A stretch of DNA of 6,703 nt, taken from Candidatus Zixiibacteriota bacterium. GTDB taxonomy: Bacteria; Zixibacteria; MSB-5A5; GN15; PGXB01. The notes beneath the pieces are model-generated. The model was not told the origin of the DNA and ran no database searches. It saw only the letters and a list, made by a program, of their open reading frames with translations. Position 1 is the first letter of the stretch, and the number at the start of each line of letters is the position of its first letter. Positions 1-6,329 of the stretch are shown piece by piece. The position numbers and the translations under genes are program-made. The stretch covers positions 1 to 6,703 of the forward strand of contig DAOWOO010000076.1 in assembly GCA_030642025.1 (NCBI GenBank), given 5' to 3'.

Positions 1-423
1 GACTCGATCAACCTTGAAGTGCCCTTTTATGACTGGGCCTGGGGTGGCGGGCAGTTGCCTACATTTGAAGGCACTGATGTGGGTCACTGCTTTGTCGTTA
101 ATGATCCCTCGAATGCCTTTGATGAGCACGGCGACCTTATTCCCGATGACTGGTCATTAAGCCAGAACTACCCTAACCCGTTTAACCCGTCGACCAATAT
201 TGATTTCGCAATCCCGCATCAAACGAATGTGTCAATTACCATATTTAATGTCTTGGGACAAAGAATCAGGACCCTGGTGGATAAGGAATATGCGGCAGGT
301 TGGTACTCTGAAATATGGGACGGCAATACCGACCATGGCGGCCCGGCCGCTTCTGGAATCTACTTCTACAAGCTTGAAGGTGATAATTTTACGAACACCC
401 GTAAAATGATGATGCTGAAGTAG
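1..423 (+). CDS. C-terminal part of a secreted/surface protein with type IX (type A)-like sorting domain, 5' truncated
   Basis: The frame is open from base 1, so the gene starts upstream of the window; 140 codons are visible and a GTG at 19 is just an internal valine. Residues about 51-140 form a C-terminal sorting / FlgD-Ig-like domain: W-S-L-S-Q-N then YPNPFNPST (57-65), a beta-sandwich with 'ITIFNVLGQRIRTLVD', 'WDG', 'SGIYFYKL' and the terminal 'KMMMLK'. In the FCB group and several candidate phyla such domains guide proteins exported by Sec to the type IX secretion system and the cell surface; some relatives are described only as FlgD Ig-like. Residues 1-50 (rich in D, W and G) belong to the end of an unrecognised passenger domain, so the enzymatic or structural role of the protein cannot be told from this fragment. 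The gene ends before a strong terminator and is not part of the next transcript. Confidence 0.9.
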   Translation, partial: DSINLEVPFYDWAWGGGQLPTFEGTDVGHCFVVNDPSNAFDEHGDLIPDDWSLSQNYPNPFNPSTNIDFAIPHQTNVSITIFNVLGQRIRTLVDKEYAAGWYSEIWDGNTDHGGPAASGIYFYKLEGDNFTNTRKMMMLK

Positions 424-445
424 AATTATTTCGTTTTAGGATTTA

Positions 446-479
446 CCCCTGTTATCAATGATGACAGGGGTTTTATTTT
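446..479 (+). terminator. Rho-independent terminator of the sorting-domain gene
   Basis: An 11-bp stem (446-456 with 460-470; arms CCCCTGTTATC and GATGACAGGGG, one T-G wobble) closes on a 3-nt loop, AAT. It is followed directly by a T-rich run, TTTTATTTT. It lies 23 bases after the stop codon of the upstream gene. The complementary strand has no comparable T-run on the other side, so it acts in the + direction. Confidence 0.9.
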
Positions 480-672
480 ATGTTAATCAACATATTATAC
501 AGACATATAAACTTTATTAATCAAGGCCATATAAGCTATTGCAATAACATTACTTAAGTATGAATAAAAACAGAAGCTCTTGTCGCATTCAGAACAAAAT
601 TCCCCATAATATGTCTAAGTAGTTGTAACACAATCACTAATACGTATATGAAAGACTGTCTGCCGGTGCCAT

Positions 673-702
673 AAATAGATATTTAAACAGGATTTGTAAA
701 TC
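673..702. promoter_or_regulatory. Pair of short interrupted palindromes, possible operator
   Basis: Two 12-bp inverted repeats of the same design, 5-bp arms around a 2-bp centre, lie side by side: AAATAGATATTT (673-684) and GATTTGTAAATC (691-702). They start 18 bp apart, and the second ends 3 bp before the -35 hexamer at 706. This placement fits a regulator-binding region for the GH35/GGT transcript. Short AT-rich palindromes are common by chance, so this is only a candidate. Confidence 0.3.
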
Positions 703-705
703 TTG

Positions 706-734
706 TTGACTTATCAGCCTATTTTCATTACAAT
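706..734 (+). promoter_or_regulatory. Sigma70-type promoter for the GH35-ggt operon
   Basis: TTGACT (706-711) and TACAAT (729-734) are each 5/6 matches to the sigma70 hexamers and are separated by exactly 17 bp. The predicted start of transcription is near 741, giving a leader of about 50 nt before the ATG at 792. It is the best promoter match I found in this spacer. It is not the TTTG/TAnnTTTG type of true Bacteroidota, which argues mildly for a non-Bacteroidota host. Confidence 0.7.
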
Positions 735-781
735 TTAAATGTGGGGAAAACCGCTTAATATTTTATAGTCCATTGGCTGAC

Positions 782-787
782 AAGGAG
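782..787 (+). promoter_or_regulatory. Ribosome-binding site of the GH35-like gene
   Basis: AAGGAG is a strong Shine-Dalgarno match ending 4 bases before the ATG at 792. It fixes that codon as the start and is the clearest ribosome-binding site in the window. Confidence 0.8.
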
Positions 788-791
788 TTAT

Positions 792-2969
792 ATGTTAGGG
801 GTTAACGAGAACAGGTTTACAATCGGTAAAGATATCTATTACCCATTCGCTGTTGAATTACATTATTTCAGAGTTAATAAGCGGTACTGGTCTATCTGTT
901 TTGAGAAAATTAAAAAAGCCGGTTTCCGTATTCTATCCACTCCGGTACCATGGAATTTACATCAGGATCCGAATAAAGATATTGATTTTACCGGATTTAC
1001 TGATTCTCGAAAGGACCTGATAGTTTTTCTGGAACTGGCTCGCGAGTTCGGTTTCAAGGTTATTCTGCGCCCGGGACCTTGGATTGCTGGGCAGTGGCCG
1101 AACGGCGGTCTGCCTAAATTCCTCTTTTCGGATTTGAAAATTCTGGCACGGGACTCCAAGGGACAGGAATTACCTCTTCCCGAGGATTACGGTGTCGAGG
1201 GCGGTTATTTGCCAAGTTATCTTCACCCCCATTACCAGCACTTTCTGCGAAATTATTTCAAAACCTTTATTGAAACCACAAAGAACTATATTCATCCCCG
1301 GGGTCCGGTTTTCATGGTTGAGCTGGATAATGAAACCTCATTCGGACGGTATCTGGACCCATCGTCGGCTGATTATAACCCGGACGTTCTCTCAAAATTC
1401 TATCCCGATTTCCTGGCGGAGCGGTATAATGATATAAAAAAACTGAATCAGCAGTACCGAGAAAAGTTTCTTGATTTTGAATCGGTTGAACCGCCGCGTA
1501 ATTTTTCAAATCTCGAATTAAAGGAATTTCCTCGAGCTTTTGACTGGCTTCGTTTCCGTGAGTTTATTCTCCGGACTTACCTGAATACACTCGAAGAGTT
1601 GTTTAAGTCCTACACGGTTGAACCTCTCTTTTTCCGCTCACTGTATTTTCAGCCGGGCGATTTGTTACCCGCATTTTCGCTGGCAACACAGGAAACCGAG
1701 GCAATGCTGGGGACTAATGTATTTCCCGAAGGTACTTATTTTGACCTGGCACAGAAAGGCCGGTATCTCGACGGTGAGTATAAGTTTGCCTGGGCATCGG
1801 CGTTCACTTCCGGCACTGCGGCTACTGAACGTGAATTGAAAGCCGGGCTTCCGGAATACTCGGCCGGTCTTCGCCGGTTTTACCTGGTGGCCGGGCTGGC
1901 CAGCGGTTTCAGGGGATTTAATCATTATATGTTCGTCGATCGTGACCACTGGCACGGCGCCCCGCTGGCGCCGGACGGCACCATTACCGACGGCTATGAA
2001 GTGATAAGGAATTTTAATGCGGCTGTTCTTAGCTCGAAACATTATGAACTGGAACGGATGTCGCGGGTATGTGTAATCGGTAATCGCCAGTACCAGTGGT
2101 TCAGATATCTTAAAGATCCCAAGCAGTTCGATTATATTAAAAACCTGGTATCCGATTCGGTCGCCGGTTTCTGCCGGGATCTGATGAGATTAAAACTTGA
2201 CTATGATATTCGCGAGACTCTCATCCCCGAAGAACTGAAAAAATATGACCTGGTGTTTATACCGACCGCCGAATTCATGTCTAAGGAAATGCAGGAAGGA
2301 ATCATCGAACTGTTGAAATTGGGCGTCAATATAATCCTGTGCGGCTTATTACCGAAATACGACGACAGTTTCAAGGATTGTCAAATCCTAAGCCGCCACC
2401 TGCGCATCAAAACGTCACTGGGATGCGGTATTGACCTGGTGAAATCAAAGACAGTGCAGTTCACATCCCGGCTTTATGGTCATGTCCTGTCCACCGACAA
2501 CAAGGTAAAAAGGCTTGCCCGGGTCAGCAAGAAAACGGTCGGGGTGGCTTCATCACGCTACAAGGGAACTCTGTATCTTTTCACCTTTAATACGGGCTCC
2601 GGTGGTGATCATAATAAGCTGACATTTCTGGAAAATATCCTGGCTGACTTAAACATTACGCCATTTGTTTACTGTTCCAATCCCTCTGTTGATGTGGTCA
2701 TGCACAAGGCGGATAAACAGGCGGTAATGTATATAATGGCGCCGCCGCCTGGCGAGTTATCGACCATGACTGATTCATCCAAGCGTGATGTGGTTATACG
2801 TGTCGACTTGCGCAAAGTGGGAATTTCATCGGCCAAGGTGAAGATTACCGATCTCCTGGCCGGCGAAGAGGCGCAGCCGATGAAACTGACGGCCGACAAC
2901 CTGCGGCGCGGTATGGCAATTGAAGTTGATTTCCCGGACGGTCGGATGCTTCTTTTTGAAAAGAAGTAA
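792..2969 (+). CDS. Cytoplasmic glycoside hydrolase, GH35 catalytic barrel with GH42-like GATase domain
   Basis: A 725-aa retaining exo-glycosidase of clan GH-A; beta-galactosidase-like by family, but the substrate is uncertain. Residues 8-400 are a GH35-type TIM barrel: 'ELHYFRV' (22-28), 'TPVPWNLH' (50-57), 'LRPGPW' (92-97), 'GGLP' (105-108), the acid/base E181 in 'VELDNE', the probable nucleophile E329 in 'DGEYKFAW', and 'NHYMF' (377-381) followed by 'GAPL'. Residues about 425-545 resemble the GATase-like trimerisation domain of GH42 ('YDLVFIPTAEFMS', 'GVNIILCG'). Residues 550-725 are beta-rich and fit the C-terminal domains of GH35/GH42 hybrids. Several galactose-contacting positions of human GLB1 are altered (see findings). 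There is no signal peptide, so it should act on imported oligosaccharides in the cytoplasm. The start is fixed by AAGGAG at 782-787. It probably shares a transcript with ggt, 48 bp downstream, as no terminator lies between. GH35-family membership is sure; a LacZ-like activity is not. Confidence 0.88.
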   Translation: MLGVNENRFTIGKDIYYPFAVELHYFRVNKRYWSICFEKIKKAGFRILSTPVPWNLHQDPNKDIDFTGFTDSRKDLIVFLELAREFGFKVILRPGPWIAGQWPNGGLPKFLFSDLKILARDSKGQELPLPEDYGVEGGYLPSYLHPHYQHFLRNYFKTFIETTKNYIHPRGPVFMVELDNETSFGRYLDPSSADYNPDVLSKFYPDFLAERYNDIKKLNQQYREKFLDFESVEPPRNFSNLELKEFPRAFDWLRFREFILRTYLNTLEELFKSYTVEPLFFRSLYFQPGDLLPAFSLATQETEAMLGTNVFPEGTYFDLAQKGRYLDGEYKFAWASAFTSGTAATERELKAGLPEYSAGLRRFYLVAGLASGFRGFNHYMFVDRDHWHGAPLAPDGTITDGYEVIRNFNAAVLSSKHYELERMSRVCVIGNRQYQWFRYLKDPKQFDYIKNLVSDSVAGFCRDLMRLKLDYDIRETLIPEELKKYDLVFIPTAEFMSKEMQEGIIELLKLGVNIILCGLLPKYDDSFKDCQILSRHLRIKTSLGCGIDLVKSKTVQFTSRLYGHVLSTDNKVKRLARVSKKTVGVASSRYKGTLYLFTFNTGSGGDHNKLTFLENILADLNITPFVYCSNPSVDVVMHKADKQAVMYIMAPPPGELSTMTDSSKRDVVIRVDLRKVGISSAKVKITDLLAGEEAQPMKLTADNLRRGMAIEVDFPDGRMLLFEKK

Positions 2970-3017
2970 TAATACCGTCCTGTTTTGTACCTTACCCGAC
3001 TTATAAAGGGATAAATC

Positions 3018-4721
3018 ATGTCAAATCACAGAATAGTTGCTTCGGTATTCATCATTGTTTTAACCATTTCCGTAATTCTATCCTGTGCCGGGCTTAATAT
3101 GGAAACCCATTATCGGCATGGCATGATCGTTTCGGCCTCGCCGATAGCCTCGGAGATTGGCCGAGATATCATGAAAAGCGGGGGTAATGCCGCCGATGCC
3201 GCAGTTGCTGTCGGATTTGCGCTGGCGGTTTGCTATCCCCAGGCGGGCAATATCGGCGGTGGCGGGTTTGCCCTTACACGCTCCGCCGAATCCGGGAAGA
3301 CTCTGGCTCTGGATTTCCGAGAAAAGGCCCCCATGGCGGCAAAGCGGGATATGTATGTGAATCGCGACGGGTCGATAATAAAGGATGCTTCACTGATCGG
3401 CGCCAGGGCCGCAGGAGTTCCCGGAACACCAGCGGGATTGTACGAGCTATGGAAACAGCATGGATCTCTCGACTGGTACTCTCTTTTGAAACCGGCTATT
3501 GAACTGGCTGATACCGGCTTTATTGTCAGTAAATATCTGGCCGAATCTTTCAAAACATACGGGGACTCCCTGGCGAAATTTTCAGAGACACGTAAGGCGT
3601 TTTTTGTCAGCAATTCCACTCCCGCGGCCGGTGACCGACTGGTACAGAAACAACTGGCTCTTACTCTGGAGAGAATTGCTCTTGACAGTACCGACGGCTT
3701 TTATTCCGGTGTGACGGCCGACATGATTGTCGCCTCAATGGAAAAACATGGCGGTCTGATAACACATGAGGACCTTGAAAATTACCGCCCGGTCTGGAGA
3801 ATGCCGATTGTTTTTAGTTTTGACTCTCTGGAAATCTACTCGATGCCGCCGCCATCATCCGGCGGAATTATCCTGGGTGAAATACTGAAGCTGATAGAAC
3901 CGTATGATTTTTACTCGTATTTCCCGGATCATCCCGAATATATACATTTGTTTACCGAGGCCTGTCGGCTGGCCTACGCCGACCGTGCCGTTCATCTGGG
4001 TGATCCCGATTTTATCCATAATCCGGTGGAGGAACTTCTTGATTCGGCCTATATCAATTCTCGACGTAAGCTGATACATCTCGACCGGGCGGGAGCCTCG
4101 CGTGAAATCGGGTCGGGCCTTCCGGATGATTTTCATGAATCAGAATCAACCACTCATTTTTCAATAGCCGACAGCGCCGGTAATCTGATTAGTCTGACAT
4201 ATACCATTAACACATCATTCGGGTCAAAACTGGTTGTCGATGGGGCCGGATTCCTTCTAAACAACGAAATGGATGATTTCTCCATCAAACCGGGCGTTCC
4301 CAACGCCTATGGTCTGGTGGGCGGTCGAGCCAACGAAATTGCTCCCGGCAAAAGGATGCTTTCATCAATGACACCTACCATTGTCTTGAAAGACGGCCAA
4401 CCCTACCTGGTGCTCGGTTCCCCCGGAGGCTCCAAAATCATCACCGCCGTGGCTGAGACAATTATTAATTTTGTCCGGTTTGATTTGCCGCTGGATAAAG
4501 CTGTGGCCCAGCCGAGGTTTCATCATCAGTGGCTTCCTGATACCTTGTACCTTGAAGAACAAAGCTTCAATGCCAATATCAGGCAGGATTTGACTGACCG
4601 CGGACACATCATAAAAGAGTGTGGCAAATATTCTGATATTCAGGCAATTTATATTACCCCGGAAGGATTAATGGTGGGATCGTCAGACCCGCGCGGAGGC
4701 GGCGCTCCGGCAGCCTACTAA
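3018..4721 (+). CDS. ggt: Gamma-glutamyltranspeptidase, lipoprotein form
   Basis: A 567-aa N-terminal-nucleophile hydrolase that cleaves gamma-glutamyl bonds (glutathione and its conjugates, gamma-glutamyl amides) and transfers or hydrolyses the glutamyl group. The precursor should cut itself before T378 ('ESTTHFS', 374-382), giving a large (about 355 aa mature) and a small (190 aa) subunit. Family residues are present: R101 in 'DFREKAP' for the gamma-glutamyl carboxylate, N398 in 'NTSFG', 'NNEMDDF' (415-421; E417 as in human GGT where E. coli has Gln), 'SSMTPT' (449-454), 'GSPGGS' (467-472), 'RFHHQWLPD' (500-508) and the C-terminal 'DPRGGG'. The lid-loop segment 'KPGVPNAYGL' is present. The N-terminus is a lipoprotein signal with lipobox I-L-S-C (20-23). 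Ala follows the Cys, with no Asp at +2, so outer-membrane anchoring in the periplasm is expected; the E. coli enzyme is soluble. AAAGGGA (3005-3011) is a moderate ribosome-binding site. No independent promoter was seen, suggesting co-transcription with the GH35-like gene. Confidence 0.96.
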   Translation: MSNHRIVASVFIIVLTISVILSCAGLNMETHYRHGMIVSASPIASEIGRDIMKSGGNAADAAVAVGFALAVCYPQAGNIGGGGFALTRSAESGKTLALDFREKAPMAAKRDMYVNRDGSIIKDASLIGARAAGVPGTPAGLYELWKQHGSLDWYSLLKPAIELADTGFIVSKYLAESFKTYGDSLAKFSETRKAFFVSNSTPAAGDRLVQKQLALTLERIALDSTDGFYSGVTADMIVASMEKHGGLITHEDLENYRPVWRMPIVFSFDSLEIYSMPPPSSGGIILGEILKLIEPYDFYSYFPDHPEYIHLFTEACRLAYADRAVHLGDPDFIHNPVEELLDSAYINSRRKLIHLDRAGASREIGSGLPDDFHESESTTHFSIADSAGNLISLTYTINTSFGSKLVVDGAGFLLNNEMDDFSIKPGVPNAYGLVGGRANEIAPGKRMLSSMTPTIVLKDGQPYLVLGSPGGSKIITAVAETIINFVRFDLPLDKAVAQPRFHHQWLPDTLYLEEQSFNANIRQDLTDRGHIIKECGKYSDIQAIYITPEGLMVGSSDPRGGGAPAAY

Positions 4722-4726
4722 AAAGG

Positions 4727-5920
4727 CTATTTCCCCATGGGCGGCGTATCAGAAGCGGGTGCGTATACTTCGTTTAATTTACGGTTAATGGCCAAAAATC
4801 CGGCAATGGCGGCGCCCATACCAAGAATAGCCGTCAGCAAATAGATTACCCAGCCAAAATATGGAATCTGGAAAGTCAGCGAAAGTATAATCAACCCGGC
4901 AAGAAGCTCTATCCCTAACGGCATCCGTCCTTCACGCAATGGTTTGAATACCAGTCTGCCCAAGACAATGGAAGAATAAATCTTGCCGACGTAAAACAAC
5001 GCTATCCCCAGCGACACTAATAATATCGATACCGGGATACCGACTATCAGGACAAACATGACTATTGAACCGATAATAAAAACGGCAAATGACAGAAGTC
5101 CCACAGCAAAAGTCTGGGCCGGTTTCTTGAAAATCTCATTTGATGATTCAAGAGTGTGTCTTTTAAAGAAAATAATCAGTACCAGCCCGGTAGTAAGGCA
5201 TAATAGAAACAGAATAAATGAAGTTATTATTGAAAAGGTCGAATCGCCGTCGTCGTCGGTTGCCGCGACATCCGGTTCATTCCATATAACTTCGCCGTCT
5301 ATAACCACGCCGTCATCAATATCGGCCTCGGCATGTGATTTATAGATAAAATCACCTTTAATTATAGCCGGGTTCAGAATATTTATATTACCGGACTCTA
5401 TTTCCAGATTTCCCTCAATGACCCCCTTGACAACGACTGAATTGCCCGAAAGTTTGGTATTCCCTCCGACTGTGCCGGCCATTATTACACGTTCACCGGC
5501 GCAGGTCAAATCTCGACCAATAAATGCATGACGCTCTACCTTGAGTATGTTTCCAAACAGAATCAGGTTGCGTTCAATGTGGGCATCCACAACTCCGCTG
5601 GATGTAAAAAGGCGCACTGAGCGATCGATACGTCCGCGGCTATCGCTGTCATAGGCGAACAGATTGACATTTCCGTGTATCGTGCCGGACGAGGAAAAGC
5701 TATAGACAAAGGCACTGACATCACCATCAACATCGCCAAGGACTTCGGAATAGTTGCCAAATAGATACAGGTCATCTTCGATTAGCTCGCCCCGGGTGAC
5801 CACGTTTCCGTCGACTGCCATGAAAACCGAGGCTATGGAATTACATGGAAATAGGAATATGGCGGTAACAAGTAAAACGAAAAGGCGACAGAATTTGGTA
5901 GCGGTGGTCATAGTTTCCAT
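4727..5920 (-). CDS. Exported bactofilin-like beta-helix protein with C-terminal multi-pass membrane domain
   Basis: A 397-aa protein of unknown precise role. Residues 1-30 are a Sec signal peptide (R12, hydrophobic 13-25, likely cleavage near 'NSIA-S'; C26 follows Pro, so it is not a lipobox). Residues 35-215 are a series of short turns of the type 'GDVDGDV', 'GTIHGNVNLF', 'IERNLILFG', 'GTVGGNTKL', 'GVIEGNLEI', 'IIKGDFIY', as in the right-handed beta-helix of bactofilin (polymer-forming) proteins. An acidic linker (216-227, TDDDGDS) leads to four or five membrane segments (about 229-252, 271-296, 297-320, 338-352, 355-378), with a 'GIPVSILL' turn and 'GRLVFKPL' that I recall from membrane proteins of this composite type. 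The helix would lie in the periplasm. Start choice: ATG at 5920 has no Shine-Dalgarno site; the fourth codon, ATG at 5911, is preceded by GGA at a short distance and may be the true start. It is convergent with ggt and divergent from the 71-aa gene. A scaffold or envelope-stress role is only a guess. Confidence 0.8.
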   Translation of the reverse strand: METMTTATKFCRLFVLLVTAIFLFPCNSIASVFMAVDGNVVTRGELIEDDLYLFGNYSEVLGDVDGDVSAFVYSFSSSGTIHGNVNLFAYDSDSRGRIDRSVRLFTSSGVVDAHIERNLILFGNILKVERHAFIGRDLTCAGERVIMAGTVGGNTKLSGNSVVVKGVIEGNLEIESGNINILNPAIIKGDFIYKSHAEADIDDGVVIDGEVIWNEPDVAATDDDGDSTFSIITSFILFLLCLTTGLVLIIFFKRHTLESSNEIFKKPAQTFAVGLLSFAVFIIGSIVMFVLIVGIPVSILLVSLGIALFYVGKIYSSIVLGRLVFKPLREGRMPLGIELLAGLIILSLTFQIPYFGWVIYLLTAILGMGAAIAGFLAINRKLNEVYAPASDTPPMGK

Positions 5921-5999
5921 TCTATAAATATTCTATTTCTAATACGACTCCGGGCCGGTTCATGTTGCCGATATCCCGCATAAACAAAACGATTTTCAG

Positions 6000-6044
6000 T
6001 TTCACTTTGCTGGCTTATCATGTATAACTGCAACGCCTTTTGCA
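6000..6044 (+). promoter_or_regulatory. Possible promoter and overlapping inverted repeat for the 71-aa gene
   Basis: TATAAC (6023-6028) is a 5/6 match to a -10 box. TTTCAC (6000-6005), 17 bp upstream, is a poor -35 box. Directly after the -10 box is an inverted repeat, TGCAA-6 bp-TTGCA (6029-6044), which would cover the predicted start point near 6035 and could be a repressor site. I could not identify a clear promoter on the opposite strand for the gene ending its 5' side at 5920. Confidence 0.35.
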
Positions 6045-6057
6045 ATAGAAAACTATC

Positions 6058-6273
6058 ATGAATATACTTATTCTCTTCATCACCACATTTGTCTTATTTA
6101 TCCTGGCATATCGTTTCTATGCCCTATACATAGTCTATCGGCGAAAAAATGACAAAACCATCCCGGCGGTTTCATTCGGGGTGATTATCCATGCCCTGCG
6201 GGAATCATTTCACAATGAAAAGCTGGGAAGACATCAGCCAGATCTTTCTAATCTGTTACGTGACAATAAATAA
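6058..6273 (+). CDS. Small membrane protein with a CstA-like N-terminus
   Basis: A 71-aa protein with one membrane segment (about residues 3-26) and a basic cytoplasmic tail. Residues 16-25, L-A-Y-R-F-Y-A-L-Y-I, followed by a short charged stretch and 'IPAV' (35-38), closely resemble the start of the carbon-starvation / pyruvate transporter CstA, where as I recall an 'AYRFYGLYI' segment precedes 'TPAV'. The resemblance stops there: the usual next motifs (DGxDYVPT, GHHFA-IAGAGP) and the many further helices are missing, and the tail to residue 71 (ESFHNEKLGRHQPDLSNLL) matches nothing I know. No cstA continuation is visible in the other frames or in the bases up to 6330. It could be a functional small protein or the remnant of a transporter gene. 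There is no clear Shine-Dalgarno site. The next gene begins 56 bp downstream in the same direction, so they may be co-transcribed. Confidence 0.6.
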   Translation: MNILILFITTFVLFILAYRFYALYIVYRRKNDKTIPAVSFGVIIHALRESFHNEKLGRHQPDLSNLLRDNK

Positions 6274-6329
6274 AGCCAGCTTTTTGCCGATAATTTCATC
6301 AAGCGGTTAAGTATGCCGCCGTTTAAAAT

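Larger units (their letters stand above)
424..791. other. AT-rich intergenic region upstream of the GH35-like gene
   Basis: This 368-bp stretch contains no convincing gene. It holds the terminator (446-479), a perfect 10-bp palindrome TACTTAAGTA (551-560), two 12-bp interrupted palindromes (673-684 and 691-702), a sigma70-like promoter (706-734) and a Shine-Dalgarno site (782-787). Between about 480 and 670 I see only AT-rich, non-coding sequence with no recognisable RNA gene or riboswitch. The only open frames there are very short: 20 codons at 560-622 without a ribosome-binding site, and 9 codons at 739-768. Confidence 0.7.

Noticed and set aside
551..560. Perfect 10-bp palindrome TACTTAAGTA
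   Set aside because: Isolated, more than 140 bp from the promoter, in AT-rich DNA where such words are expected by chance.
560..622. 20-codon open frame beginning MNKNRSS in the spacer
   Set aside because: No ribosome-binding site, no promoter placed to serve it, and basic, AT-driven composition; best read as chance.
739..768. Nine-codon frame (MWGKPLNIL) at the predicted transcript start, a possible leaderless leader peptide
   Set aside because: It lacks regulatory codon runs and there is no attenuator hairpin between it and the gene at 792.
424..791. Searched for a riboswitch, small RNA, tRNA or attachment site in the spacer
   Set aside because: No conserved riboswitch core, cloverleaf or direct-repeat pair was visible; only the terminator, palindromes and promoter could be supported.
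1665..2042. 125-codon frame on the minus strand inside the GH35-like gene
   Set aside because: It lies opposite conserved GH35 codons, has no recognisable domain and is a shadow of the real gene.
3233..3619. 128-codon minus-strand frame inside ggt
   Set aside because: It is antisense to highly conserved GGT sequence, Pro/Arg/Ser-rich and has no domain; a shadow frame.
5058..5345. 95-codon + strand frame opposite the beta-helix/membrane gene
   Set aside because: Antisense to the membrane helices, low-complexity Ser/Thr composition and no ribosome-binding site.
6262..6287. Possible terminator after the 71-aa gene (AAAG-CCAG-CTTT followed by T)
   Set aside because: The stem is only 4-5 bp and the T-run is broken after two or three bases; too weak to call.
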